Source: JAKAIY01 sp036258195
GTDB taxonomy: Bacteria > Chloroflexota > Ktedonobacteria > Ktedonobacterales > JADMIN01
Length of the DNA stretch: 36,196 bases
Direction of reading: 5' to 3'
Assembly (NCBI GenBank): GCA_036258195.1
Contig: DATAED010000105.1
Location: 1-36,196, forward strand
The notes under the pieces are model-generated. The model was not told the DNA's origin, searched no databases, and worked only from the letters and a program-made list of their open reading frames with translations. Shown here one piece after another: positions 14,910 to 22,557 of this stretch (the first letter of the stretch is position 1; each line of letters opens with the position of its first letter). The position numbers and the translations under genes were made by a program.

Positions 14910-16769
14910 CTACTCAGCCACTACCGTCATCGTCCCGCCAGAAGCGCCTGTCGCGGTGCTCGTGTTTGTAGCTGCGCTGGCCGATGCGCTCGTCACACCG
15001 TTGGCGCTATCGTAGTGGCTGAAGATGCGCCGATACAGCTCGCTGGTCTTGAGCAGCTCCTCGTGCGCGCCAATCGCCACCACCTGCCCGCGCTGCAGCA
15101 CGACCACCTTGTCGGCCCAGCGAATCTGCGAGAGGCGCGGCGTGATCAGCAGCGTCGTGCGGTCGCGCATCACCGCGCGCAGCGCCTGCTGGATCTTGTC
15201 CTCGGTGGCGCTGTCGATGGCGCTGGTGGCGTCGTCCAGCACCAGGATGCGCGGGTTGACCAGCAGCGCCCGCGCGATGGCGAGCCGCTGGCGCTGGCCG
15301 CCGGAGAGCGTCACGCCGCGCTCGCCAACCATCGTGTCGTAGCCATGCTCGAAGCCCATGATGAACTCATGCGCCTGCGCCTGCTGGGCCGCCTCGATAA
15401 TGCGCTCGCGCGTGACCTGCTCGCCCAGCCCGAAGGCGATATTGTCGGCGATGGAGCGCGAGAACAGGAAGATGTCCTGCTCGATGGCGCCGATCTGCGA
15501 GCGCAGACTATCCAGACTCCAATCGCGCACATCCACGCCGTCCACCAGCACGCGCCCCTCGCTGGCGTCATACGTGCGGTTGACCAGCTTGGTTAGCGTC
15601 GTCTTGCCCGACCCCGTCTGCCCGACGATGGCGATGGTCTGCCCTGCCGCCACATGCAGCGAGATGTCGCGCAGCGCCAGCGGGCTACCTGCGTCATAGG
15701 CGAAACTGACGTTCTGGAAGCTGACATCGCCGCGCATCTCCGCGCTGTAGCCTTCGAGGTTCTGATCCAGCTCGGTCTCCTCGCGCATGACCATCAGGAT
15801 GCGATTGGCCCCCGCGATGCCGAGCTGCACCAGCGAGTAGGTGAAGATCGAGATGAAGCTGGGATAGCGCAGCAGCGCCATCAGCCCCATGAAGGCGATC
15901 AGTTGGCCCAGGTTGATCTGCCCCTGGCCAAACAGCCACAGCGCCTGCAAGAAGCCACCCACGATGGCGATGGCGATCAGCAGCAGCGGCAGATAGCGCG
16001 CCTGAATCTCGCCGTTCTTGACGTAGTAGTCGCGATACCGGCTGGCGGCCTCGCCAAACTTGCGCCGCTCCTGCGCCTCCTGCCCGGTCGACTTGACGAC
16101 CTCGATACCAGTGATCGTCTCCTCCAACCCGGCGTTCATCACGCCGAACTGCTGGCGCATGTCGGCGGTGACGGGCGTCAGGCGGCGCGTGTAGTTGCGC
16201 ACGGCGATGATGTAGAAGGCCGTGAAGATCAACGGCGCCAGCAGCAGCCGCCAGTCGATGAAGCCGATGAAGATGATCGGGATGACCAGCGCGCTCGTGG
16301 AGTCCAGAATCAGGCTGACACCGGGGTTGATCATCGGGTTGAGCTGGCGCACGTCGTTGGTGGCGCGCGCCATGATGTCGCCAACGCGCTGCTGATTGTG
16401 GTAGGTCTGGCTCTTGGCCAGCAGGCTCAGATAGAGCTCATCGCGGGTGTCGCGTTCGAGCCGCTGCGCCAGCACCTCGCTGCCAAAGACGCCCGCCGGG
16501 CCAGTGAAGAAGAGGATCGCTACTACCAGCAGCGTCTGCAGCGCGATCACGCCGAGCGCGCTCAGGCTGGGATGCGGCCGCACGATCTCATTGAAGGCGT
16601 TCCCAATCAGATTGGGGATCATCGCCGTCAGCGCCTCCGAGAGGATCGTGCCGACGATGAAGATAGCCAGATAGCCCTTATAGCGCATGACATGTGAGGT
16701 GATCCAGCGAATCGGGCCGCGCCGGTTGTAGTGTCGCTCATCCGCTATCGTGAACTCGCGGTTGGCCAT
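14910..16769 (-). CDS. Heterodimeric ABC exporter subunit with degenerate ATP site
   Basis: A 619-residue half-transporter with a six-helix membrane domain (~30-320) and a C-terminal ATPase. Walker A GQTGSGKTT and signature LSGGQ (488-492) are canonical, but Walker B is LVLDDATSAID, with Asp513 in place of the catalytic glutamate, and the switch histidine is replaced by proline (ITPRLS, P544). So its own nucleotide site is predicted to be non-hydrolytic, while its LSGGQ completes the partner's active site. This is the expected division of labour in heterodimeric exporters. The start at 16769 has GAGGAGGGAG upstream. It is the first gene of the pair; a repeat module separates it from the second. 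Confidence 0.9.
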   Translation of the reverse strand: MANREFTIADERHYNRRGPIRWITSHVMRYKGYLAIFIVGTILSEALTAMIPNLIGNAFNEIVRPHPSLSALGVIALQTLLVVAILFFTGPAGVFGSEVLAQRLERDTRDELYLSLLAKSQTYHNQQRVGDIMARATNDVRQLNPMINPGVSLILDSTSALVIPIIFIGFIDWRLLLAPLIFTAFYIIAVRNYTRRLTPVTADMRQQFGVMNAGLEETITGIEVVKSTGQEAQERRKFGEAASRYRDYYVKNGEIQARYLPLLLIAIAIVGGFLQALWLFGQGQINLGQLIAFMGLMALLRYPSFISIFTYSLVQLGIAGANRILMVMREETELDQNLEGYSAEMRGDVSFQNVSFAYDAGSPLALRDISLHVAAGQTIAIVGQTGSGKTTLTKLVNRTYDASEGRVLVDGVDVRDWSLDSLRSQIGAIEQDIFLFSRSIADNIAFGLGEQVTRERIIEAAQQAQAHEFIMGFEHGYDTMVGERGVTLSGGQRQRLAIARALLVNPRILVLDDATSAIDSATEDKIQQALRAVMRDRTTLLITPRLSQIRWADKVVVLQRGQVVAIGAHEELLKTSELYRRIFSHYDSANGVTSASASAATNTSTATGASGGTMTVVAE

Positions 16770-17053
16770 GCCTGGCTCCCTCCTCAGGTGAGTAATCCGC
16801 CTCGCGGAGACGCCGTTTCGACTGCTTCTCTCTTCTCACAGAGAGGTCACAAAACGGCGCCCCCGAAAGAGCGCGCAAAAGTGAGTGTACGTCACAAAAA
16901 GGCTGAATTGCCAGAGGACAATCTACCTATTTTAAAACTGGCGCTGATAGCCCAATGTGCATAGCCACCTCGCGCTCCCTGGCCGAATGGACAGGTCGCC
17001 CTTTGTGATACGCTGGCGACGGTCGTTTCATCCGCATGAAGGAGTCGTCGCTT
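16770..17053. other. Divergent control region between ABC exporter and NUDIX genes
   Basis: This 284-base gap holds no gene. A two-tier stem-loop lies at 16811-16859: outer arms CGCCGTTT and AAACGGCG (8 bp) and an inner CTCTCT/AGAGAG hairpin. It would fall in the ABC mRNA leader. An AT-rich patch at 16929-16938 (tattttaaaa) is the best place for promoters, but no -35/-10 pair with good spacing was found on either strand. Confidence 0.4.
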
Positions 17054-17857
17054 ATGTCCACACCCGCTCAGCCATCCGACGCCAACGCCAACGCCAGCCC
17101 TCCCACTCACCCCGCGACACCGCGCCCGGCCTCGGCGACGGTGATGGCGCGCAATCGCCTGGAAGGCGGCGTCGAGGTCTTCATGGTGCGGCGCCATGTG
17201 CAGAGCGAGTTCGTGCCCGATGTGTATGTCTTCCCCGGCGGCTCTGTGATGGAGGCCGACCGCGCCGTCGAGCGCGAGCCTGGCGTCTGCGCGGCGTCAG
17301 GCGACGGGCCAACGGCGCTAGGCTTCGGCTTCCGTGCGGCGGCCCTCCGCGAGCTCTTCGAGGAGGCCGGAGCGCTGGTGGCGCGCCGCGATGGCGAGTC
17401 CTGGCACATGACGGACGACATGCTGCCACGTCTGGCCGCTGACCGCGATGGGCTGAACGCCCGCACGCTGACCCTGCTGGAGGTCACTCAGCGCGAGCAG
17501 ATTACGCTGGCCACCGATACGCTGCTGCACTGGGCGCACTGGATCACGCCGGAAGCCTGGCCCAAGCGCTTCGACACCCATTTCTTCCTCGTCGCGGCGC
17601 CAGAGGGCCAGCAGCCCGCACACGACAATCTGGAGACCACCCACAGCGTCTGGATTACCCCGGAGGAGGCGCTGGCGGGCTTCGAGCGCGGCGAGTTCCC
17701 GCTGGTCTTTGCCACCATCCACCAGCTCCAGGAGCTGACCGAGCTGGCCAACCTGGACGAGGCGCGCGCACACTTCACCGGCAAGGCGCCCATCACCATC
17801 ATGCCGCGCATCGAGCAGCGCGACGGCAAAGACGTCATCCTGCTCCCCTGGGAGTGA
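17054..17857 (+). CDS. NUDIX hydrolase with expanded Nudix box (NUDT19-like)
   Basis: A 267-residue hydrolase. Residues 62-63 (FPGG) and the helix RAAALRELFEEAGAL with R99, E100, E103, E104 and G106 give the Nudix signature GX5EX7REUXEEXGU, but the glycine and the REUXEEXG helix are separated by about 36 residues instead of 13. Such an insertion is a known feature of the NUDT19/RP2p subgroup, peroxisomal CoA diphosphatases in mammals. Whether this protein cleaves CoA esters is inference. A low-complexity N-terminus (~25 residues rich in A, N, P) precedes the domain. The ATG at 17054 is chosen because AAGGAG lies 9 bases upstream, over an ATG at 17036. Confidence 0.85.
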   Translation: MSTPAQPSDANANASPPTHPATPRPASATVMARNRLEGGVEVFMVRRHVQSEFVPDVYVFPGGSVMEADRAVEREPGVCAASGDGPTALGFGFRAAALRELFEEAGALVARRDGESWHMTDDMLPRLAADRDGLNARTLTLLEVTQREQITLATDTLLHWAHWITPEAWPKRFDTHFFLVAAPEGQQPAHDNLETTHSVWITPEEALAGFERGEFPLVFATIHQLQELTELANLDEARAHFTGKAPITIMPRIEQRDGKDVILLPWE

Positions 17858-17933
17858 GCGAACGTCATGACACCGCGGCCGGCGCTGATGCGCGTGCGCT
17901 GGCCGACCTGGCGAATGCGCAACGAGACGACTG

Positions 17934-17976
17934 GTGATGTCACAAATGGGCGAATCAGCCACAACTGTGACATCAC
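17934..17976. repeat. Inverted repeat GTGATGTCACA-N21-TGTGACATCAC
   Basis: Perfect 11-bp arms (17934-17944 and 17966-17976) around 21 bases, between the convergent NUDIX and ABC-2 permease genes. It could be a two-way transcription end without T-runs or a protein-binding site. The half-site TGTGACATCA recurs inside the palindrome at 32812. The rest of 17858-18050 shows no gene. Confidence 0.6.
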
Positions 17977-18050
17977 TGGATCGCTGAATGGCTGGGCATC
18001 CATGGCCGATGCGCTAGAATCACCTGTGACCTTGTTGACCAGCGCCGCTC

Positions 18051-18917
18051 TTAGCTCACGACGCGGCGGATGAACTTCCAGGCGCCGAGGAAGAAGAAAC
18101 CAATGATGCTGACGACCAGCGCCAGCAGCACCCAGCGCATATCCAGCGTGGCCAGCGTGACCGTATGCCCTGCAATCTGCACGGCGGGTGTCATCGCGTA
18201 GCGCAGGCCCTCCGAGGCGTACGTCAGCGGGCTGAAGAGCGTCACGATCTGGAACCACTTGATGGAACTGAGGCCGCTCCAGGGAAAGAATGTGCAGCCG
18301 GTGAAGAGCAGCGGCGTCATGATCAGCGAGAACATCAGCCCGATCTGCTCTGGCTTGACCAGCACGCCAAGCACCAGCCCCAGCGTCGCGCCCATCAGCG
18401 CGGTCAGGATGAGCAGGCCGATCAGCGCCGGAATCTGGTCGGTGCGCACGCTGTACTGCGAGCCGAGAATCCACCACGCCAGCGGGAAGATCACCGCGCC
18501 CGCGATCACACCACGCAGCGCCGCGAAGAGCGTCTTCTCCAGCGCGACCAGCAGGCGCGGCATGGGGGCCAGCAGGCGGTCGTCAATCTCGCGCGCATAG
18601 CCCAGATCGAGCACCAGCGGCAGCGCCACGCCCTGCATGGCGGCCAGCATGGTCGTCAGCGAGACGATGCCCGGCAGCAGCAGCGCGCTGAACCCATCGG
18701 ACGCCAGCCCGATCTGCGGCAGCACCTTGCCAAAGATGAACAGGAAGAACAGGGGCTGGATCAGCACCTGCATCAGAAACGCGATGAACTCGCGCTGGGT
18801 GACGACGACATCGCGGCGCAAGATGGCGAAGAACGCCGTCAGCGCCAGCCCGAAGCCGCTCGCGCGCCGGGCGCTTGCGGCGCCAGCGGAGCGCGGGGTG
18901 ATCGTAGTGGTAGCCAT
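18051..18917 (-). CDS. ABC-2 type permease (DrrB-like)
   Basis: A 288-residue membrane protein with six predicted helices and the ABC-2 family layout. A cytoplasmic N-terminus leads into RRDVVVTQREFIAFLMQVLIQPLFFLFIFGKVLP, and later come the conserved EIDDRLLAPMPRLLVALEKTLFAALRGV coupling region and the LFTGCTFFPWSGLSSIKWFQIVTLFSPLTYASEGLRYAM segment near the C-terminus. This pattern fits permeases of daunorubicin-type (DrrAB) and polyketide or antibiotic exporters. Its ATG overlaps the ATPase stop as TGATG, so it is translationally coupled to the ATPase, which is surely its partner. Substrate unknown. Confidence 0.88.
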   Translation of the reverse strand: MATTTITPRSAGAASARRASGFGLALTAFFAILRRDVVVTQREFIAFLMQVLIQPLFFLFIFGKVLPQIGLASDGFSALLLPGIVSLTTMLAAMQGVALPLVLDLGYAREIDDRLLAPMPRLLVALEKTLFAALRGVIAGAVIFPLAWWILGSQYSVRTDQIPALIGLLILTALMGATLGLVLGVLVKPEQIGLMFSLIMTPLLFTGCTFFPWSGLSSIKWFQIVTLFSPLTYASEGLRYAMTPAVQIAGHTVTLATLDMRWVLLALVVSIIGFFFLGAWKFIRRVVS

Positions 18918-20059
18918 CAGCGCAGATTCCTCCCGGTCAGGTAGATGAAGACGTTCTCCAGGCTGGGGCGCTGCACCCGCAGGTCGCGCACCTCGGCGCC
19001 CGCTGCGAGGGCCGCCTGCGCCGCCGCCCCGATCAGCGCGGAGACGTCCTCCGCGTAGAGGCGATAGGTCGCCACGCCGCGCTCGTCTGGCGCGTCGCCG
19101 CCCGATTCACCAGAGCCGCCAGAGCCAGCGCCGCCACCCCATGGGCCAGCAGGGGCAGGCGATGATGGAGCCTCGACGCTGGCATGCAGCTCGTCCACCT
19201 GTGTCACGCCCGGCAGCGCTCGCAGCGCCGCCAACACACGCTCCGTCGAGTCAGCCGCTGCCGCACCCGCCGCGACCCCTTCGGCAGCGCGCACGCGCAG
19301 CTCCAGCGCCGTGCCGCCGGGAATGATCTTCTTCAACTGCTCCGGCGTGTCGTTGACCAGCACCTTGCCGTGATCCATGATGGCGATGCGCTGGCAGAGC
19401 TGGTCGGCCTCCTCCATGTCGTGGGTAGTCAGCAGAATCGTCAGCCCCTCGGCGTTCAGCTCGCGGATGCGCTCCCACAGGAAGAGCCGCGACTGCGGAT
19501 CGAGGTTGTTGGTCGGCTCGTCCAGGAAGAGGATATCGGGCGCGTGCATCAGCGCGCGGGCGATCATGATGCGCTGCACCATGCCGCCAGAGTAGGCGGT
19601 GACTTTCTCATTCTTGCGGTCGCCCAGGCCAAGCTGATCGAGCAGCGCGTCGGCGCGCTGCTCGCGCTCGCGTCGCGGCACGCCGTGATAGGCGGCGTGG
19701 AAGGTCAGGATCTCGCGCACCTTCAGGCTGCGGTCGAGGTTGCTGACCTGCGGCACGACGGCGATGCGCTGCTTGATGGACTGCGCGCCGCGCGAGAGCT
19801 GCTCGCCCATGACGCGGATGTAGCCGCTGGTCGGGCGCACGAAGGTCGTCAGCACGCCTATGGTGGTGGTCTTGCCCGCGCCATTGGGGCCGAGCAGGCC
19901 AAAGATTTCGCCGCGCCCGACGTGGAAGCTCACGTCGTCGACGGCGTTGCTCGTCGCCCTGGCGTAGCGCTTGACCAGATCGCGCACTTCGATCGCCAGT
20001 GGCGGCGACGCGGGCGCCTGCGAGGTATTCGCAGACATCAGAGAGGATGTTGTCGCCAT
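18917..20059 (-). CDS. ABC transporter ATPase (DrrA-like)
   Basis: A 380-residue ATPase. Walker A GPNGAGKTTT, Q-loop region VVPQVSNLD, signature YSGGM, Walker B ILFLDEPTNNLD and the TTHDMEEA switch are intact in the first ~230 residues. The C-terminal ~120 residues form a DrrA-type regulatory domain, interrupted by a Gly/Ser/Pro-rich stretch (GPWGGGAGSGGSGESGG) that looks like a lineage-specific linker. The ATG at 20059 has AAGGAGA 7 bases upstream and is preferred over an in-frame start at 20149. It lies downstream of the EXLDI gene and overlaps the permease gene, making a three-gene unit. The role is export of a hydrophobic compound, unidentified. Confidence 0.9.
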   Translation of the reverse strand: MATTSSLMSANTSQAPASPPLAIEVRDLVKRYARATSNAVDDVSFHVGRGEIFGLLGPNGAGKTTTIGVLTTFVRPTSGYIRVMGEQLSRGAQSIKQRIAVVPQVSNLDRSLKVREILTFHAAYHGVPRREREQRADALLDQLGLGDRKNEKVTAYSGGMVQRIMIARALMHAPDILFLDEPTNNLDPQSRLFLWERIRELNAEGLTILLTTHDMEEADQLCQRIAIMDHGKVLVNDTPEQLKKIIPGGTALELRVRAAEGVAAGAAAADSTERVLAALRALPGVTQVDELHASVEAPSSPAPAGPWGGGAGSGGSGESGGDAPDERGVATYRLYAEDVSALIGAAAQAALAAGAEVRDLRVQRPSLENVFIYLTGRNLR

Positions 20060-20234
20060 GCTGTTCTCCTTCGCTCCCTGCCATGAGCTGCCAAAATCTG
20101 CCCTCTGCTGCCCTCTGCGGATCCGGCGGGCGAGGGCGTGGCAAGCCATTCCCCCGTCGCGGTGAGAAGTCGGATAGGGGGATTCAGATGCGCTTGAGGT
20201 CAGTTGATGCGGTTGTACAGCGTCTCAGAGCGCC

Positions 20235-21017
20235 TCAGATGTCGAGGAACTCTACGTCGTCACCACGCAGCCGCTGGGCCACGGCGGCGTAGAACTCCTC
20301 CGAGATGTGGGGCTTGAGGTCTTCCAGGCTCTCGTAGACCTCCATGTCGTATTCGCCGCCTTCTGTCAAGGTGGACCAGTCGAAGCGCGGCATATCGGGC
20401 CTGGCGCCCTTGCCCGCCTGCCGCTCCTGGCGCTCCTGGCGCATGCGCTCGCGCCACTCCTCGCGGCGGGCGCGGGCCTCGGCTTTTTCAGCCTTCGCCT
20501 GCGCCTTTGCCTCAGCTTTGGCGCGAGCGCGCGCCTCGCGCGCTTCGCGGCTCTCGCCAGGGCGCCGATCGACATCCACATCGACATCGACACTCCAGCC
20601 TTCGTCCCAACCCTTGGCGAAGTCGCGGCCCCAGTCGCTCCAGGCGCCGGCGAAGTCGCGGCCCCAGTCGCTCCAGTACGACGTCCAGGCGTTCCATTCA
20701 GGCGTAGCGCGCGTGTAGAGGACGAGGCGGCCCTTGGCTGTCTGGAAGACGGTCTGGATGATCATCCGCGAGGACGCTTCGTCAAGGCTGCGATGGCGCG
20801 CTAGCTCACGCCCCAGGAACTGCTTGCGGGTGTACGTCATCTGTCGGCCCACTTTCAGTGTGATCTCGCCGAATCCCTGTGTGCGAGCCTCCTCCGTCTC
20901 GATGAAGCGCCGCAACGCCTGCGTGATGGTGGCGGAGAGGTTTTCTCCCGCCAGCTCCTGGGCGCGATCGAAGACGGGCAGGTCGATGTCGGCGACATAG
21001 ATGGTTTTGTTTGGCAT
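20235..21017 (-). CDS. EXLDI protein (ribbon-helix-helix-like N-terminus)
   Basis: A 260-residue protein ending in EFLDI, the invariant C-terminal motif of the EXLDI family. The N-terminal 45 residues (a strand TIYVADIDLP, then two helices FDRAQELAGENL and TITQALRRFIE) fit a ribbon-helix-helix DNA-binding fold. Next come GEITLKVGRQMTYTRKQFLGRELA and YTRATPEWNAW, then two exact WSDWGRDFA repeats, a VDVDVDVD run, and a ~60-residue Ala/Glu/Arg-rich predicted coiled coil. The start MPNKT at 21017 is preferred; an ATG at 21023 is possible. Placement just upstream of the DrrAB-like genes, plus a palindrome in its own promoter, suggests it is an autoregulated controller of the exporter (inference). 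Confidence 0.8.
   Translation of the reverse strand: MPNKTIYVADIDLPVFDRAQELAGENLSATITQALRRFIETEEARTQGFGEITLKVGRQMTYTRKQFLGRELARHRSLDEASSRMIIQTVFQTAKGRLVLYTRATPEWNAWTSYWSDWGRDFAGAWSDWGRDFAKGWDEGWSVDVDVDVDRRPGESREAREARARAKAEAKAQAKAEKAEARARREEWRERMRQERQERQAGKGARPDMPRFDWSTLTEGGEYDMEVYESLEDLKPHISEEFYAAVAQRLRGDDVEFLDI
20616..20676 (-). repeat. 28-bp direct repeat inside the EXLDI gene
   Basis: Two identical 28-base copies (20616-20643 and 20649-20676) with a 33-base period encode the duplicated WSDWGRDFA unit, 11 residues apart. Identity at DNA level, including third codon positions, indicates a recent or slippage-prone duplication. Confidence 0.85.
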
Positions 21018-21060
21018 CGTCATCCACTCTCTGCAGGAGACACATCGGTACCGCGAGACG

Positions 21061-21090
21061 ACTATAACATATGTATACGTATATGCGCAA
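21061..21090 (-). promoter_or_regulatory. EXLDI promoter: TTGCGC-N18-TATAGT with spacer palindrome
   Basis: On the minus strand TTGCGC (21085-21090) and an extended -10, TG-T-TATAGT (TATAGT at 21061-21066), lie 18 bases apart. The predicted start near 21054 leaves a leader of ~37 bases. The spacer is filled by CATATG followed by the 10-bp palindrome TATACGTATA (21074-21083), an operator candidate for an RHH protein. Confidence 0.65.
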
Positions 21091-21098
21091 GGGACAAA

Positions 21099-21128
21099 TT
21101 GACACAGACGAATCGCGGTCGCCATACT
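21099..21128 (+). promoter_or_regulatory. Promoter of the MBL hydrolase gene: TTGACA-N18-CATACT
   Basis: A consensus TTGACA (21099-21104) followed after 18 bases by CATACT (21123-21128). A transcript from near 21135 would have a 58-base leader to the ATG at 21193. It lies back-to-back with the EXLDI promoter, 9 bases from it. Confidence 0.6.
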
Positions 21129-21192
21129 GCAATGGGACTGTACTGATACGGCGCGCACCCGCCCTGTGGGACGCGCCTGTGGGGAGGCGAGC

Positions 21193-22092
21193 ATGCCGCT
21201 ACCAGCCAACGTATCCATCATCCTGGCGCCGAATCCCTCGCCCATGACCGGGCCAGGCACCAATACCTATCTCGTCTCCGGCGCAGCGGGCTGCGTAGTG
21301 ATCGATCCTGGGCCAGAGATCGAGTCGCATCTGGCGGCGGTGGCGCAGGCGGCGCAGGCGCGCGGCGGCGCACGGGCGCTGCTGGTGACGCATGGTCATC
21401 CCGACCACATGGAGGGCGCGGCGCGGCTACGGGCGCTGACGGGCGCGCCCATCTGGGCCTACAGCCGCGAGGGCGTTCCCGGCGCCGACGCCGGGCTGGC
21501 TGACAACGCGCTGGTCAGCCTGGGCGACCAGCGCCTGCGCGCGCTCTACACGCCGGGCCACCGCTTCGACCACCTCTGCTTCCTGCTGGAGGACTCCGGC
21601 GTCGTCTTCGCCGGCGATCTGGTCGCGGGCGCGGGCACGGTCGTCATCGCGCCGCCGCATGGCGATCTGAACGACTATCTGGCCTCGCTGCGCCGCCTGC
21701 TGGCGCTCGTCCCGGACGAGCTGCGCATACTGGCCCCCGCCCACGGCCCCACACGCGAGGACGCGCAGGCCCTGCTGGTGGGCTACATCGCCCACCGCGA
21801 AAAGCGCGAGCAGCAACTGCTGGCCGCGCTTGCCGCTGACGCTGGCGATCATCCCGACGGCCAGCGTGTGGCCGAGCTGGTCGCGCGCATCTACACCGAT
21901 GTCGCGCCCGACCTCTGGCCCGTCGCGGCCTACTCGACGCTGGCTGGCCTGCTCAAGCTGGAGCGCGATGGCCGCGCCCGGCGGTCGCAGGCCTCCGACG
22001 ATTCCGCCGCGCCGCCTGAGCCAACGCCGCTGGCCCTGGAAGGCGTCGTCGGCCGCCCCGACGGCATCGACGCCCGCTGGCGCCTGCTCTGA
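21193..22092 (+). CDS. Metallo-beta-lactamase-fold hydrolase (LACTB2-like)
   Basis: A 299-residue hydrolase. The zinc-binding residues are H67, H69, D71 and H72 (THGHPDH), H123 (TPGHRFDH), D142 (FAGDLV) and H184 (PAHGP), so both metal sites look complete. The C-terminal ~100 residues (HREKREQQLLAAL, then ARIYTDVAPDLWPVAAYSTLAGLLKLERDG) match the winged-helix extension of LACTB2/beta-lactamase-like proteins, some of which are endoribonucleases. Substrate undetermined. The ATG at 21193 has GGGGAGG 6 bases upstream. It is divergent from the EXLDI operon. Confidence 0.88.
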   Translation: MPLPANVSIILAPNPSPMTGPGTNTYLVSGAAGCVVIDPGPEIESHLAAVAQAAQARGGARALLVTHGHPDHMEGAARLRALTGAPIWAYSREGVPGADAGLADNALVSLGDQRLRALYTPGHRFDHLCFLLEDSGVVFAGDLVAGAGTVVIAPPHGDLNDYLASLRRLLALVPDELRILAPAHGPTREDAQALLVGYIAHREKREQQLLAALAADAGDHPDGQRVAELVARIYTDVAPDLWPVAAYSTLAGLLKLERDGRARRSQASDDSAAPPEPTPLALEGVVGRPDGIDARWRLL

Positions 22093-22119
22093 CACCTCTG
22101 CGTCAGGGCCAGCGCAACT

Positions 22120-22146
22120 CCCCTCTCCCGCAAAGCGGTGGAGGGG
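22120..22146 (-). repeat. Dispersed GC hairpin repeat, copy 3 (split by an insertion)
   Basis: CCCCTCTCCCGC, loop AAA, GCGGTGGAGGGG (two mismatches), 27 bases after the MBL stop. It is in the opposite orientation to copies 1 and 2: its GGGGCTGGGGTGG tail is the reverse complement of their head. That tail is interrupted by the element at 22153-22362. Confidence 0.7.
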
Positions 22147-22152
22147 CTGGGG
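22142..22152. repeat. Left 11-bp direct repeat (target duplication)
   Basis: AGGGGCTGGGG immediately outside the left terminal inverted repeat; an identical copy abuts the right end. The natural reading is a target-site duplication. Confidence 0.75.
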
Positions 22153-22362
22153 CTTACAAGGGTAGGTGTTTGCGGGAGCGGCGTTCGCTGAGCGGTTGAA
22201 ACCGCGCCTGAAAGGCCTGCGGGCCCACAACGTCCGCCTGCGCGGACGCCGGAGCGGGCGCATCGGGACCCGCGCAGGCGGGTCTGGTGGCGGCGTGAGC
22301 CGCCTTCAGGCGCGGTTTCAACCGCCATGCCTTCGCCCCGCAAAGAAACCTACCCTTGTAAG
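22153..22362. mobile_element. 210-bp MITE-like palindromic element
   Basis: The ends are perfect 15-bp inverted repeats, CTTACAAGGGTAGGT (22153-22167) and its complement (22348-22362), continuing imperfectly into a TTTGCGGG stretch. Inside, each arm carries GCGGTTGAAACCGCGCCTG (22192-22210, and as complement 22307-22325) followed by further hairpins, GTCCGCCTGCGCGGAC on the left and GACCCGCGCAGGCGGGTC on the right. It has no coding capacity. Flanking 11-bp direct repeats and the uninterrupted target sequence visible in other hairpin copies argue for insertion. No transposase with these ends is in the window, so it would be non-autonomous. Confidence 0.75.
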
Positions 22363-22373
22363 AGGGGCTGGGG
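22363..22373. repeat. Right 11-bp direct repeat (target duplication)
   Basis: AGGGGCTGGGG directly after the right terminal inverted repeat, identical to 22142-22152. The following TGGTGG resumes the interrupted hairpin-repeat tail. Confidence 0.75.
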
Positions 22374-22392
22374 TGGTGGCGCGCCACACACG

Positions 22393-22442
22393 CCGACGCC
22401 AGCGCGAACCACGATCTCTGTCGTGGTTCGCGCTGGCGTCGG
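22393..22442. repeat. Perfect 22-bp stem hairpin with 6-base loop
   Basis: Arms at 22393-22414 and 22421-22442 are exact complements over 22 bp, from CCGACGCC to ACCACGA, around the loop TCTCTG. It lies 116 bases past the bS21 stop. No T-run follows in either direction. The remaining 22443-22557 shows no gene. Confidence 0.8.
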
Positions 22443-22557
22443 TGGTCTCTCCGGCTGGCTGGCGAGGCGCTACGGAGCGGCGAGGGGGTGAGCCGTCGCA
22501 GCGTCCCGGCGCTGAGTGGCGTGGCTGCGGCTGACGGATGAGCTGACAGATTACGAA

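Noticed and set aside
15654..16697. A 347-codon plus-strand reading opposite the ABC exporter subunit
   Set aside because: Shadow of the real gene: the minus-strand frame contains the full ABC motif set; this frame resembles no family.
22166..22534. Open frame running through the MITE-like element
   Set aside because: The element's hairpin composition keeps frames open; no start signal and no transposase-like motif.
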